Position numbers and translations under genes: made by a program. The notes under the pieces are model-generated. The model was not told the DNA's origin and searched no databases. It saw nothing but the letters and a program-made list of their open reading frames with translations. Positions 1 through 10,007 of a DNA stretch of 64,000 bases are shown here, piece by piece. Origin of the DNA: G051132615 sp051132615 (lineage in GTDB: Bacteria > Pseudomonadota > Gammaproteobacteria > Burkholderiales > Neisseriaceae). Positions within the stretch are counted from its first letter, which is position 1. Each line of letters opens with the position of its first letter. The stretch lies in the NCBI RefSeq assembly GCF_051132615.1, contig NZ_CP152375.1, positions 1,984,001 through 2,048,000 on the forward strand, written 5' to 3'.

Positions 1-483
1 GAAAATGATCAATGGTTTAAAATACCCCAAACAGGCAGTGTACGAATTGGAGATTACGTGGAAGTTGGCGCCAACTCTACGATTGATCGTGGTGCATTAG
101 ACGATACCATCATTGAAAATGACGCTAAAATTGATAATCTGGTACAAGTCGGACATAATGTTTACATAGGTAAATCAACAGCTGTTGCCGGTTGCGTGGG
201 TATTGCTGGTAGTACCCATATTGGCTCTCATTGTCTTATCGGCGGTGCCGTTATGTTTTCTGGTCACATTGAGATTGAAGACCATACACAAATTGGTGGT
301 GGTACTGCTGTGGCCAAATCACTCTCTTCTGATCACTATGCTTCATTTTTCCCATTGATGAAGCATAAAGAATGGGTAAAAAATGCGATTCATTTGCGTC
401 ATTTAAGTGATATGGCAGATAAAATTAAACAGTTAGAACATAAAGTAGAACAAATGAATCAAGATTCGGAGGATGTGAAGTGA
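1..483 (+). CDS. lpxD: UDP-3-O-acylglucosamine N-acyltransferase LpxD, 3' part
   Basis: The frame is open from base 1, so the gene starts before the window; about 160 C-terminal residues are present. They show the left-handed beta-helix hexapeptide pattern (for example IDNLVQVGHNVYIGKS) and the LpxD hallmark EVGANSTIDRGA near the start, then a C-terminal helix rich in K, E and Q. LpxD adds the second 3-hydroxyacyl chain, on nitrogen, to UDP-glucosamine during lipid A synthesis in the cytoplasm. The catalytic His of the family is probably the one in QVGHN. The stop TGA overlaps the GTG start of fabZ, which indicates a translationally coupled operon. Confidence 0.95.
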   Translation, partial: ENDQWFKIPQTGSVRIGDYVEVGANSTIDRGALDDTIIENDAKIDNLVQVGHNVYIGKSTAVAGCVGIAGSTHIGSHCLIGGAVMFSGHIEIEDHTQIGGGTAVAKSLSSDHYASFFPLMKHKEWVKNAIHLRHLSDMADKIKQLEHKVEQMNQDSEDVK

Positions 484-935
484 ATATTGAATTACCCTTA
501 CAGGCAAAAGATATTTTAAAATTATTGCCTCATCGTTTTCCTTTTATTTTATTGGATAGAGTAACAGAGTTTGAGTCCGAAACACGATTGAAAGCCATTA
601 AAAACGTTACCTTGAATGAACCTTTTTTTCAAGGCCATTTCCCCTCTTTACCTGTTATGCCAGGTGTATTGATTATCGAGGCAATGGCTCAAGCTGCTGG
701 CACTTTGTCGATTTTAAGTTTTGGTGGAAGAAACCCGAATGAAATTTACTTTTTTGTGGGTATCGATAATGCACGTTTTAAGCGACAAGTGATACCAGGG
801 GATCAATTGGTATTTGAAATTACACAGCTTAGTGCTAAACGAGGCATCGCTAAGTATAAGGCTGTTGCCACTGTTGATGGTGAGGTGGCAGCTGAGGCTG
901 AAGTTATGTGTGCCAAGCGAGAAGTAGAGGTTTAA
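480..935 (+). CDS. fabZ: 3-hydroxyacyl-ACP dehydratase FabZ
   Basis: A 151-residue hot-dog fold dehydratase of normal family length. The motif GHFPSLPVMPG places the catalytic His at about residue 53, and the catalytic Glu lies at about 67 in IIEAMAQ. FabZ dehydrates 3-hydroxyacyl-ACP in fatty acid elongation and competes with LpxA/LpxD for the same substrate, which is why it sits in the lipid A cluster. The start is GTG at 480, overlapping the lpxD stop, with the purine-rich GGAGG-like stretch at 468-473 as ribosome binding site. It is followed after two bases by lpxA. Confidence 0.96.
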   Translation: MNIELPLQAKDILKLLPHRFPFILLDRVTEFESETRLKAIKNVTLNEPFFQGHFPSLPVMPGVLIIEAMAQAAGTLSILSFGGRNPNEIYFFVGIDNARFKRQVIPGDQLVFEITQLSAKRGIAKYKAVATVDGEVAAEAEVMCAKREVEV

Positions 936-937
936 TT

Positions 938-1714
938 GTGGCAGATATTCACCCAACCGCATTAGTGGATGAACAAGCAGAAATTGCAACGGATGTTAGC
1001 ATAGGGGCGTATACCGTCATTGGTCCACATGTCAAAATTGGTTCTGGTACCAAAATTGGCCCACATGTTGTGATTGATGGTCATACAACTATTGGGGAAC
1101 AAAATGAGATTTTTCAATTTTGTTCCCTAGGCGCGGTTCCTCAAGACAAAAAATATCGTGATGAACCTACGGAATTAATCATCGGTAATCATAATACCAT
1201 TCGAGAATTCTGTAGCTTTAATTTAGGTACTGTTCAAGGTGGTGGGGTCACTCGTATTGGCGATGATAATTGGATTATGGCTTATGTTCATTTAGCCCAT
1301 GATTGTAAAATTGGTAATCATACTATTTTTGCTAATAATGCTTCTTTAGCAGGCCACGTGACCATAGAAGATTGGGTTATTTTAGGTGGCTTTTCATTGG
1401 TTCATCAGTTTTGTGTTATTGGTCAACATGCTATGACTGCTTTTGCCAGTGGCGTGGCACAAGATGTGCCGCCATTTGTGATGGCCGCTGGATATCGCAC
1501 AGTGCCTTCTGGTATTAACTCAGAAGGCTTAAAGCGTAGAGGGTTTTCTAAAGAAGCTATTGCTCAGGTGAAACAAGCATATAAAATATTATATCGTCAA
1601 GGTTTGCCTTTTGAAGAGGCTAAAGCACAGATTCTTGAACGGGCACAAACGGTACCAGAACTGTCACCGTTTATTGACTTTTTTGGTAAAGCCAATAGAG
1701 GCATCATTCGTTAA
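938..1714 (+). CDS. lpxA: UDP-N-acetylglucosamine acyltransferase LpxA
   Basis: 258 residues, close to the usual 262. The N-terminal two thirds are hexapeptide repeats of a left-handed beta-helix, and the catalytic His is at about residue 121 in HLAHDC. LpxA performs the first acylation of lipid A synthesis using 3-hydroxyacyl-ACP. I chose GTG 938 (protein VADIHPTALV) because AGAGG at 926-930 is well spaced and the alignable family sequence begins there. A longer reading from 908 would overlap fabZ and adds residues foreign to the family. The stop overlaps the lpxB start (TAATG). Confidence 0.95.
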   Translation: MADIHPTALVDEQAEIATDVSIGAYTVIGPHVKIGSGTKIGPHVVIDGHTTIGEQNEIFQFCSLGAVPQDKKYRDEPTELIIGNHNTIREFCSFNLGTVQGGGVTRIGDDNWIMAYVHLAHDCKIGNHTIFANNASLAGHVTIEDWVILGGFSLVHQFCVIGQHAMTAFASGVAQDVPPFVMAAGYRTVPSGINSEGLKRRGFSKEAIAQVKQAYKILYRQGLPFEEAKAQILERAQTVPELSPFIDFFGKANRGIIR

Positions 1715-2883
1715 TGTCTGTTTCATTTTCCCAGAATGCCCCTTTAAAAATAGGTATTGTCGTAGGTGAGGCTTCAGGTGACTTACTGGGTGCTCACCTG
1801 ATGAAGGCCATTTTAGCGAAAGAGCCTAAGGCTGAGTTTATTGGTATTGGTGGGGCTCAAATGAATGCTTTAGGTTTTAAAAGTATTTATCCCCAAGAAA
1901 AATTAGCTGTGCGTGGCTTGGTTGAAGTATTAAGGAGGTTGCCAGAACTTTTAAGAATCAGAAAAGGAGTCTTTCAAACGTTATCTCATTTACAACCTAA
2001 TGTTTTTATTGGTATTGATGCGCCAGATTTTAATTTAACTTTAGAGTCTTGGTTTAAAAAAGCAGGTATTCCAACGATTCATTATGTTAGTCCATCTGTA
2101 TGGGCATGGCGTGCTGAACGAGTGAAAAAAATCGTGAAACAGGTTGATGAGGTTTTATGTTTGTTTCCTATGGAGCCTGATCTATATAGGCAAGAAGGGG
2201 GGCAGGCAACTTTTGTCGGGCATCCTTTGGCTCAAATGATTCCGTTACAACCTGACCGAGTGTCTTTACGTAACCAATTGCAATTACCACAAAATGATCC
2301 AGTTTTTACGTTAATGCCAGGTAGTCGAGTCAGTGAAATTGATTATATGGCACCTATATTCATTAAAACAGCTAAGTTACTGTTACAAGAGTATCCTTTA
2401 GCACATTTTTTGGTGCCATTAGCAACGGTTGCATCACTTCAACGCTTCAAATATCATCTAAACAAAGAAAATGCAGAAGGTTTGCCTTTAAGAATTTTAA
2501 ATGGGCATGCCCAAATGGCTATTGTTGCCAGCGATATTGTGTTGGTAACCAGTGGCACAGCTACTTTAGAAGTGGCTTTGTGTAAGCGTCCTATGGTAAT
2601 CAGCTATAGAGTGTCTAATTTAACTTATTTATGGGTAAAACGTAAAATCAAATCCGCTTTTGTTGGGTTACCTAATATTTTATTGAGAAAAGCGGCAGTG
2701 CCAGAGTTGCTGCAAAAGGATGCAACACCAACTAAATTGGCTCAGGCGATGAGCGAATGGTATCAAAATAAGCCTAAGCAAATGGCCATACAAGAGGATT
2801 TCTTAAGACTACATGAGTCACTCAAACAGGATACGGATCAATTGGCTGCTGAAGTGGTGTTTAGAGAGGCTAAGTACAAATGA
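1714..2883 (+). CDS. lpxB: Lipid-A-disaccharide synthase LpxB
   Basis: 389 residues, typical for glycosyltransferase family 19. The N-terminal motif GEASGDLLGAHLM and the internal SPSVWAWR and LPGSRVSEI-type motifs (here LMPGSRVSEID) are diagnostic. It condenses UDP-2,3-diacylglucosamine with lipid X to form the disaccharide of lipid A at the inner face of the cytoplasmic membrane. It overlaps lpxA upstream by one base and rnhB downstream by four (ATGA), so the whole block reads as one operon. Confidence 0.96.
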   Translation: MSVSFSQNAPLKIGIVVGEASGDLLGAHLMKAILAKEPKAEFIGIGGAQMNALGFKSIYPQEKLAVRGLVEVLRRLPELLRIRKGVFQTLSHLQPNVFIGIDAPDFNLTLESWFKKAGIPTIHYVSPSVWAWRAERVKKIVKQVDEVLCLFPMEPDLYRQEGGQATFVGHPLAQMIPLQPDRVSLRNQLQLPQNDPVFTLMPGSRVSEIDYMAPIFIKTAKLLLQEYPLAHFLVPLATVASLQRFKYHLNKENAEGLPLRILNGHAQMAIVASDIVLVTSGTATLEVALCKRPMVISYRVSNLTYLWVKRKIKSAFVGLPNILLRKAAVPELLQKDATPTKLAQAMSEWYQNKPKQMAIQEDFLRLHESLKQDTDQLAAEVVFREAKYK

Positions 2884-3464
2884 TGCAAATAGCGGGCGTG
2901 GATGAAGCCGGTAGAGGCCCTTTAGTTGGGAGTGTTTTTGCTGCCGCTGTGATTTTACCTGGGCAATATGATTTGCCTTTTCTAACAGACTCAAAAAAAT
3001 TAACTGAGAAAAAACGTGATCAGTTGGCAATAATGATTAAAGAACAAGCATTGGATTATGCTATTGCCAGTGCTGATGTGGCGGAAATTGCGCAATTAAA
3101 TATTTTACATGCCACTATGTTGGCGATGAAACGAGCCATTTTAGGGCTAAAAATGACCGTTGATGAAGTGTTGATTGATGGAAACAGAGTACCGGCTCAA
3201 TTACCTGTTGCGGCAAGAGCGATTGTGAAGGGGGACTTGAGCGAGCCAGCTATTTCTGCGGCTTCTATTTTGGCAAAAACAGCGCGAGACGCACAGATGT
3301 ATGCTTTACATGAAGTCCATCCAGAGTATGGTTTTGCCCGTCATAAGGGTTATGGGACAGCAGAACATTTGGCTGCTTTACAGAAATTTGGTGTCTTAGC
3401 AGAACATCGAGTAGGTTTTTCACCAATTAAACAAATGGTTGCCATAGAAAACCAAAAAGGGTAA
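2880..3464 (+). CDS. rnhB: Ribonuclease HII
   Basis: 194 residues. The motif GVDEAGRGPLVG near residues 5-16 supplies the first acidic metal ligands (Asp-Glu), followed by TDSKKL and IDGNRV, which are typical of RNase HII. It cleaves the RNA strand of RNA-DNA hybrids and removes misincorporated ribonucleotides. Translation is coupled to lpxB by ATGA overlap. A second ATG three bases later is an equally possible start. Confidence 0.95.
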   Translation: MMQIAGVDEAGRGPLVGSVFAAAVILPGQYDLPFLTDSKKLTEKKRDQLAIMIKEQALDYAIASADVAEIAQLNILHATMLAMKRAILGLKMTVDEVLIDGNRVPAQLPVAARAIVKGDLSEPAISAASILAKTARDAQMYALHEVHPEYGFARHKGYGTAEHLAALQKFGVLAEHRVGFSPIKQMVAIENQKG

Positions 3465-3469
3465 TCACC

Positions 3470-3859
3470 GTGAAGTGGTTATTGGGTCCATTTTTATTGA
3501 TTTTGCTTTTTCTTGGTGCAGACTTCAGTAATGCATTGTGGCAAACCAGAGAGGCCAGATCATTATTAAGCGGATTTAATATCGTACAAACCGCCCATAT
3601 TGATGCAGTTAAAACGATTCAGTTAGCGTGTCCCAATAATCAACCAAAATGCATACAAAAGTCGGTAACTATTAAATATGAACATCTTGTCTATGGTGAT
3701 TTATTGACGACATTGGATCATGTTGATTATTCTGAAGCACAGGTTGGCAGCACAATAGATGTTTTATGTGATTTTAAACAGTATATGTGTTTACCAAAAG
3801 CATGGGTAGAGCAACAGCGTTCAGTTTGGACAAATATGTATTTGTCCAAATGGTTTTGA
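3470..3859 (+). CDS. Small membrane-anchored protein of unknown function
   Basis: I do not recognise this 129-residue protein. It begins with a hydrophobic stretch (about residues 3-19) that could be a signal anchor, followed by a mostly polar domain with four Cys residues (in LACPNNQPKC, VLCDF and MCLPK), suggesting a periplasmic disulfide-bonded domain. The start is GTG 3470, six bases after rnhB, with AAGGG at 3458-3462 as ribosome binding site, so it is probably the last gene of the lipid A operon. It converges with the minus-strand gene starting 11 bases beyond. Confidence 0.6.
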   Translation: MKWLLGPFLLILLFLGADFSNALWQTREARSLLSGFNIVQTAHIDAVKTIQLACPNNQPKCIQKSVTIKYEHLVYGDLLTTLDHVDYSEAQVGSTIDVLCDFKQYMCLPKAWVEQQRSVWTNMYLSKWF

Positions 3860-3869
3860 AAAAAAATTG

Positions 3870-6011
3870 TTAAGGTTCTTGGTTGACCTCATGTAACAGT
3901 TGAGTCAGTTCTGGTAATAACTCAAGAATCAAATTGATTTGTTGGAAAATTTGCCATTCGGGATGCTCTTCTGTATGAGGGATTTGTTCTGAAATTTTTT
4001 TTATCAGCGTTTGGTCGATTGTCGCACTTGTTTGAGTAGAAAAACTTGTTTGTAGATAAGCAATAATGGTTTGTACCGATTCATCAAAAAGAGCAAGATG
4101 ATCAGAACTTATTTTTGTTCTATGCGCCCCTAGCGCTGAAATATAGCCCAATAAAGTATGGTTTAAACAAATCAGTCGAAATACTCTGTCTAATAATTCT
4201 TTGTTAACTTTGGGTTCCACCGTCATATTCGATACCACAGAAGCCATTTCACTGTCACAAGTATGAGCAAAGTCTCTGGCTGTTATATAAGCTAGATGAT
4301 CATTTTTCCCTGTGTGGTATTGTTCTTGGATTGTGCTTAAATATTGGCAATTGGCATTGGTTATTTTTTGTGTCATCACGCTTAATTTACGAAATTGCCA
4401 GTCAGGCCAGATCAGATGTACTGCAGCCCATGCAATGGTACAGCCAATGAGCGTATCTAGTAACCGAAAAGGCACAACAAAGCCTTTATCTAGTACATTA
4501 AAACTTAATAAAATCATTAGGGTAATAAAGGATGTGGCATAGGCATATTGAATACTTCTGAAGCTAAAAAATAAAACGCCACTGATGATGATCAGTAAAA
4601 TTTGCCCTTGAGTTGAGGGAATAAAATAAATGATGGGTAAGCTTGCCAGTACGCCTGCAAAGGTACCAATTAAGCGCATTTTTAAACGGTATTTTGTTGC
4701 ACTATAATTGGGTTGGCAAACAAATAGGCTGGTTAACATAATCCAATACGCATTGGGCATTTTGGTCAGTTGTGCAATCAGATAACCTGTTAATAGGACA
4801 ATACTCATTCTGACAGAATGCCGAAATAGTGGTGATTGTGCTGTTAGGTTTTGTGTGATGCGTATCCAAATAGAACGCACACTCATGGATTGATCTTCTT
4901 GGAGTAAATTTTCTTTTAATGAGACGACAGGTTCTTGTATCGCTGTTTCATCAAAGCTGACTAAAAGACGGTCTATTGACCGTAAATTGGTTAATAGGCT
5001 TTGCATAGAATACACCAAGTATTTTTCTTGAGGATATTCTTGTTTCAGTAAATTAAGCGTGTTTTCTAAATGCTTAAATGATCGTTCAAAATAGGGGTTA
5101 TGCGTATATTGCTGTCTGGCTAAAATGGCATCTGCAATTTGTGTGCAAGCCATACTTTGTTGCATGAGTATTCGTTGAAAACGAAATAAAACATCGCTGT
5201 ACCTAAATTTTTCACTTAATTTTTGATAATCTACATGGGCAGAACTGGTTCTCTCATAAATATCTTGTGCAATAAAGAAGAAACTCAGCATTTTTCGAGT
5301 GCTTTTCTGACCTCGGTCACTTTTTAAACGTGACATCAATGATGTTTTGGTCAGATTTGATACTTCAACTAAGGTTTTATTGACCATAGCAATATTGATT
5401 TTTTGTGCCGTAAAGTGGTTTTCTTCGTCAGGGTCAAAAAAGGTTGACTTGGCTTCCAAGTAAATGGCTAATTGTTCAAAACAGCGAGATAAGTTGTCTT
5501 GTATGGGGCGAATGGGAATAAATAAATAAAAAACCAACGTCACAATATTATACCAAAGTGCACCCAGTACCAATTGAGTAGGCTGGGTGTACCAGTGATT
5601 TTGATCAGAGTGACCCAGCATGGTATACAGAGCAATAAGTAATGCACCAAAGGCAATGGTTGAGTATCGTTGCCCAAGAGAGCCGATTAAAATAAAGCCG
5701 CAGGTAGAAAATAATAAGCCAAATGCAAACAACCAAGGGTAGGGGAATAACAGCTCAACTGATGCGGATGCTGTGAAAAAGCAGATTAAGGTAATCAGTA
5801 AATTGCGTAAGCGGCCTGTAATTCGGTCATCTAAATCAGATAAACCTGCTGCGACTACGCCTAAAATAAGCGGAATACTCAAAACGGCTTGCCCTGTGAG
5901 CCATGGAAAAACAATGACGCCAGAAAGTGCAATAAAGATTCGTAAGCAGTACAAAAAATAACTACTATAAAGAGAACGCTTGAACGTAAATAAAATAGAA
6001 AACACAAACAA
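3870..6011 (-). CDS. FUSC/YccS-family inner membrane protein
   Basis: 713 residues in the two-halved layout of YccS/YhfK proteins. An N-terminal block of several hydrophobic helices (roughly residues 1-165) is followed by a long cytosolic helical region, a second block of helices (roughly 395-530), and a helical C-terminal domain. LTSLFVCQPNYSATKYRLKMR resembles the conserved FUSC segment after the first helix of the second block. The family is related to aromatic acid exporter AaeB but substrates are mostly unknown. It stands alone, divergent from the sulfurtransferase gene. Confidence 0.8.
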   Translation of the reverse strand: MFVFSILFTFKRSLYSSYFLYCLRIFIALSGVIVFPWLTGQAVLSIPLILGVVAAGLSDLDDRITGRLRNLLITLICFFTASASVELLFPYPWLFAFGLLFSTCGFILIGSLGQRYSTIAFGALLIALYTMLGHSDQNHWYTQPTQLVLGALWYNIVTLVFYLFIPIRPIQDNLSRCFEQLAIYLEAKSTFFDPDEENHFTAQKINIAMVNKTLVEVSNLTKTSLMSRLKSDRGQKSTRKMLSFFFIAQDIYERTSSAHVDYQKLSEKFRYSDVLFRFQRILMQQSMACTQIADAILARQQYTHNPYFERSFKHLENTLNLLKQEYPQEKYLVYSMQSLLTNLRSIDRLLVSFDETAIQEPVVSLKENLLQEDQSMSVRSIWIRITQNLTAQSPLFRHSVRMSIVLLTGYLIAQLTKMPNAYWIMLTSLFVCQPNYSATKYRLKMRLIGTFAGVLASLPIIYFIPSTQGQILLIIISGVLFFSFRSIQYAYATSFITLMILLSFNVLDKGFVVPFRLLDTLIGCTIAWAAVHLIWPDWQFRKLSVMTQKITNANCQYLSTIQEQYHTGKNDHLAYITARDFAHTCDSEMASVVSNMTVEPKVNKELLDRVFRLICLNHTLLGYISALGAHRTKISSDHLALFDESVQTIIAYLQTSFSTQTSATIDQTLIKKISEQIPHTEEHPEWQIFQQINLILELLPELTQLLHEVNQEP

Positions 6012-6168
6012 GGCCTTTTTGTTTATAGTGTCAAAATAAAATGATGATTTATTGCACTGTTATAATAAAGTGAATGTACAAAATTTTGGTATAAATGTAA
6101 ACCTGCCATTATAACGTAATTGTTTATTTAAAATACGACCAAGCAAAAGTAAAATGAAGGGGTATCAT

Positions 6169-7017
6169 ATGGTTTCTACACTAATCAATGCAAAAACATT
6201 ACAAGAAGAAATTCTACAGCAGAAGAGCCGGTTGATTATTGTGGATTGTCGCCACCAATTGGCTGATGTAACTTGGGGACAAAGCGCATATGAACAAGGA
6301 CATATACCTAATGCTGTATTTTTACATTTGGATCATGATTTATCTGGTCAAAAAACAGGAAAAAATGGACGCCACCCTTTGCCAGACAAACAGGATTTTG
6401 TACACACTTTAGGTCGGGTAGGTATCGATAATCAGACACATATTATTGCTTATGATGATGGCTCGATGATGTATGCTGCACGTTTATGGTGGCTTGCACG
6501 GTTTGTGGGACACGAGGCAATACAAGTATTGGATGGTGGTTTACCTGCGTGGTTGGCACAAAATGGCTCGATACAAAAACACATACCTGTCATGAATGTT
6601 AGACAATTTGATATCCAACCGAGTTTGGAAAAGGTCGTTGATGCTGCATTTGTGTTCGCCAATATTAAAGAAAAAGCCTATCAATTAATCGATGCCAGAT
6701 CAGCAGATCGTTTTCGTGGAGAGAATGAAACAATGGATCCTAAAGGAGGACATATTCCTGGCGCAAAAAATCGTTGTTTTAAAGACAATTTACAAGAAAA
6801 TGGTCTGATGAAATCACCAAAAGCCCTTAAAAAAGAATGGGGAAATTATGGTGATTCGGCTTTACATATTCATCAATGTGGGTCAGGTGTTTCTGCATGT
6901 GTTAATATTTTGGCACAAGCTTATGCTGGTTTACCTTCTGGGCAACTGTATGCAGGTTCATGGAGTCAATGGTGTGCTGATGATCAGTATCCAATTGCGT
7001 GTGACATAGAGAATTAA
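6169..7017 (+). CDS. sseA: Sulfurtransferase, 3-mercaptopyruvate/thiosulfate type
   Basis: 282 residues from ATG 6169, with two rhodanese domains. The C-terminal one carries the active-site loop CGSGVSA (Cys at about residue 236), close to the CGSGVTA loop of 3-mercaptopyruvate sulfurtransferases and unlike the CRKGVT loop of thiosulfate-preferring enzymes. The N-terminal domain has the usual inactive loop. It moves sulfur to cyanide or thiol acceptors. I chose 6169 rather than ATG 6154 because AAGGGG at 6157-6162 is correctly placed for it, whereas 6154 has no convincing ribosome binding site. Confidence 0.88.
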   Translation: MVSTLINAKTLQEEILQQKSRLIIVDCRHQLADVTWGQSAYEQGHIPNAVFLHLDHDLSGQKTGKNGRHPLPDKQDFVHTLGRVGIDNQTHIIAYDDGSMMYAARLWWLARFVGHEAIQVLDGGLPAWLAQNGSIQKHIPVMNVRQFDIQPSLEKVVDAAFVFANIKEKAYQLIDARSADRFRGENETMDPKGGHIPGAKNRCFKDNLQENGLMKSPKALKKEWGNYGDSALHIHQCGSGVSACVNILAQAYAGLPSGQLYAGSWSQWCADDQYPIACDIEN

Positions 7018-7172
7018 GATTAAAAAAAATGATCACAAAACAGCTTATTTAAATAAAGGTTGGATTTATAGTTAAAATAAAAAATTATATTTATTGTAAT
7101 AAAATAAATAAAAAATTATAATCGAATAAAATAATGGTTGTGCTTTGTGGCTAATAAGAACAAAGGAAGACA

Positions 7173-9917
7173 ATGAAGGATCATCACTTAAATTTTTTGT
7201 TTAATCCAAGTAGTATTGCTGTTATTGGTGCCAGTGATCAGGCACAAACTTTAGGGCAGATTGTCTTTTCAAACCTATTAGCAGCAGACTATCGAGGTAA
7301 GCTCTTTCCCATTAATGTTCGTCATAAATCTGTTGGTGGTCTACCAGCAGTTAACTCTGTTTTAAAAATAAAAGAGCCAGTTGATTTGGCGATCGTGTTA
7401 ACGCCGATTAATACCTATTTAAATATCATACAAGAGTGTGCTCAAAAAGGGATCAAAGGCATCTTGTTGAATAATGGTGCCAAAGTGGCCAGTAGGCAAG
7501 AACAAAAAGTTTTTGAGCAAGCATTATTATTAGCACAAGAAAAGAAAATCCGTATTTTAGGACCAAGTTTTTTAGGGATGTTACGCCCAGCCTCAAATAT
7601 TAATGCCAGCTCATATGCTTGTCAAATGCATTCAGGCTCTCTTGCTTTAGTGACACAATCGAGTAGTTTGGCTACTGCGATTATTGATTGGGCAGATCGC
7701 AAAGAAATTGGGTTTTCCAGTTTGATTTCAGTTGACGGTGCGGAAACAGATGTCACATTTAGTGATATTTTAGATTTTTTAGCCAATGATACGGCAACAG
7801 AAGCCATTTTATTGCATATTCATACAGTTCATGATGGTCGTAAATTCATGACGGCTTTACGATCTGTTGCCAGAGAAAAGCCTGTCGTGGTAATTAAGTC
7901 AGGGCTTTTTGAAAATGATATTGTTGGCCAGACCTTGTGTAGTCAAATTGTGAATAGCCACGAAGTTTTTCAAAGTGCATTGTCCCGAGCAGGTGTTTTA
8001 CACATTGATACAATTTCAGAAATTTTTACCAGTATTAATGCGCTATCCAATAATTTTAAAATAACCGATAAACGACTGGCTATTTTAAGTAATGGTATTG
8101 GTGTGGGTATGCTGGCAGCGGATAGAGCATTAAGGTTAGGTGTGGATTTAGCGCCTTTAGCAAATGATACATTAACAGAATTGAATCATTTATTGCCTAT
8201 TAAACATGCAGAAAAAGAACCCATCGATTTATTAGATAATGCCAGCCCATTGCGTTTTAAAAGTGTGGCTAAGTTGTGTATTGATGATAAAAATGTAGAT
8301 GGTGTTTTGGTGATTTTAACCCCACAGATGGGCACAGATCATTTAACCACAGCACGTTTGATGATTGATCTGCAAAAGCAAACCAAAAAACCTTTATTTT
8401 TATCTTGGCTTGGGGAAACGAAAGTTAATGACAGTTATGATTTGTTTTCAAAAGCACATTCGGCGTGTTTTAGAATGCCAGAACATGCTATTGAAGCATT
8501 TAATACCTTAGCAAATTATCAACGTAATCAAAAGCTATTGTCCCAAATTCCTGTGGCACAGGAACATTATGTTGAACCTGATATTCCTTTGGCAAAAAAA
8601 ATTATTGATTCAACACTGAAAAATTTTGGCAATATTATGCCAGAACATTTGGCTCAAGAATTACTGGCAGCGTTTCATATTGCAACGGCACAAAGTAAAT
8701 TAGCTCAAAATTTTGAAGAAGCCAAAACCATTGCCTTGACGATGACTTACCCGTTGATGCTTAAGATTGATGCGACACAAATGGTTGGTATGGTTGATGT
8801 GGAAGAGTATGGTGTTATCGCCAATCATCAGGATGAGCTTGAAAGTCTATTTAATCAATTGACTGATCTGGCTAAAAAAACATTTTCACAACAAGGAACC
8901 TTTTTGGGCATTAATATTCAGCCTGTTGTGGCCAAACGAGCCAATCAGGAAGTCATGATTGGTGTGACACAAGATCCAAAATTTGGCCCTATTATCAGTT
9001 TTGGGGAAAATGTTTTTTCTAGTGAAAGTCGCCCAAATCATGCCGTTGCATTACCTCCTTTAAATGATTTTTTGGCGCAAGATCTTATTGCCCGAACGTA
9101 TATTGGTAAAAATACTAATTTGCCTAAAAGCAAACAATTGGTGAATCATAAAGCTTTAAAAGCTGTTTTACTGAGTTTATCTAAAATGGTGTGTGCTTTC
9201 CCACAGATAAAAGAAATATGTTTAAATTCTGTTTGGGTGGATGATAAAAGTGTTTATGTCCCTAATGTGCGAATAGTTGTCCAAAAAGTAGGAAAACTGA
9301 GTAAACGCTTAAATCATATGGCTATTATGCCTTATCCTGATTATGTTTCTATGGCACATAAATTACCTAATGGGACGAATGTAACCATTAGAGCAATTAG
9401 ACCAGAAGATGCCACAATGTTACAAAATCTGGTGAAAAACCTTTCAGAAGAAAGCCGATATAATCGCTATTTAAGCAATATTAAACAATTACCTCAAAAT
9501 ACACTGGCACGGTTTTCACAACTGGATTATGACAAAGAAATGGCTATTGTTATGGTGTATCAAAATAGTGCAGGTCAAGAAGAAATGCTTGGTGTGGCAC
9601 GTTATACAGCAGAGCCTGATAATGAAAGCTGTGAATTTGCCGTGGAAGTTGCGGATGATTGGCAAGGTAATGGCATTGCCACTATTTTAATGCATAAACT
9701 TTTTATTGCGGCAAAAGAGCAGGGCTTAAAAGTAATGCGTGGTGAAGTATTGAGCACAAATGAGAACATGAAAAAATTCATGAAAAAGTTAGGCTTCAGT
9801 ATTAAAAAATTACCAGAAGATCATAACTTGCTTTTAGTGGAGAAAAACTTATCTGCAGTGACTGATGCTATTGCAAAAGCCAATTTATTGGCTGCAAGAG
9901 TATTTAGAAAGTCCTAG
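7173..9917 (+). CDS. Acyl-CoA synthetase (NDP-forming)/GNAT fusion, Pat-like protein lysine acetyltransferase
   Basis: 914 residues. The N-terminus has a CoA-binding Rossmann domain (FNPSSIAVIGASD), then two succinyl-CoA-ligase-like domains, an ATP-grasp-like domain at about 480-710, and a GNAT domain at about 735-895 (AVEVADDWQGNGIATILM is its acetyl-CoA loop). This is the architecture of Pat/YfiQ (Pka), in which the synthetase part is a regulatory module and the GNAT part acetylates protein lysines such as acetyl-CoA synthetase. The start is ATG 7173, preceded by AAAGGAAG. Substrate preference cannot be read from the sequence. Confidence 0.88.
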   Translation: MKDHHLNFLFNPSSIAVIGASDQAQTLGQIVFSNLLAADYRGKLFPINVRHKSVGGLPAVNSVLKIKEPVDLAIVLTPINTYLNIIQECAQKGIKGILLNNGAKVASRQEQKVFEQALLLAQEKKIRILGPSFLGMLRPASNINASSYACQMHSGSLALVTQSSSLATAIIDWADRKEIGFSSLISVDGAETDVTFSDILDFLANDTATEAILLHIHTVHDGRKFMTALRSVAREKPVVVIKSGLFENDIVGQTLCSQIVNSHEVFQSALSRAGVLHIDTISEIFTSINALSNNFKITDKRLAILSNGIGVGMLAADRALRLGVDLAPLANDTLTELNHLLPIKHAEKEPIDLLDNASPLRFKSVAKLCIDDKNVDGVLVILTPQMGTDHLTTARLMIDLQKQTKKPLFLSWLGETKVNDSYDLFSKAHSACFRMPEHAIEAFNTLANYQRNQKLLSQIPVAQEHYVEPDIPLAKKIIDSTLKNFGNIMPEHLAQELLAAFHIATAQSKLAQNFEEAKTIALTMTYPLMLKIDATQMVGMVDVEEYGVIANHQDELESLFNQLTDLAKKTFSQQGTFLGINIQPVVAKRANQEVMIGVTQDPKFGPIISFGENVFSSESRPNHAVALPPLNDFLAQDLIARTYIGKNTNLPKSKQLVNHKALKAVLLSLSKMVCAFPQIKEICLNSVWVDDKSVYVPNVRIVVQKVGKLSKRLNHMAIMPYPDYVSMAHKLPNGTNVTIRAIRPEDATMLQNLVKNLSEESRYNRYLSNIKQLPQNTLARFSQLDYDKEMAIVMVYQNSAGQEEMLGVARYTAEPDNESCEFAVEVADDWQGNGIATILMHKLFIAAKEQGLKVMRGEVLSTNENMKKFMKKLGFSIKKLPEDHNLLLVEKNLSAVTDAIAKANLLAARVFRKS

Positions 9918-9967
9918 GTCATTTTAAGCATTAAAATAGCATAGAGACAGTAGACAATATTTGTTTT

Positions 9968-9986
9968 ATGAATGATAATCATTATC
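9968..9986 (+). promoter_or_regulatory. Probable Fur box upstream of the siderophore-binding protein gene
   Basis: The 19 bases ATGAATGATAATCATTATC match the Fur consensus GATAATGATAATCATTATC at 16 consecutive positions. They lie 22 bases before the start codon at 10008. Ferric uptake regulator binding here would repress the gene under iron-replete conditions. Confidence 0.85.
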
Positions 9987-10007
9987 TTTTAAAAGGAGAA
10001 TGATTTG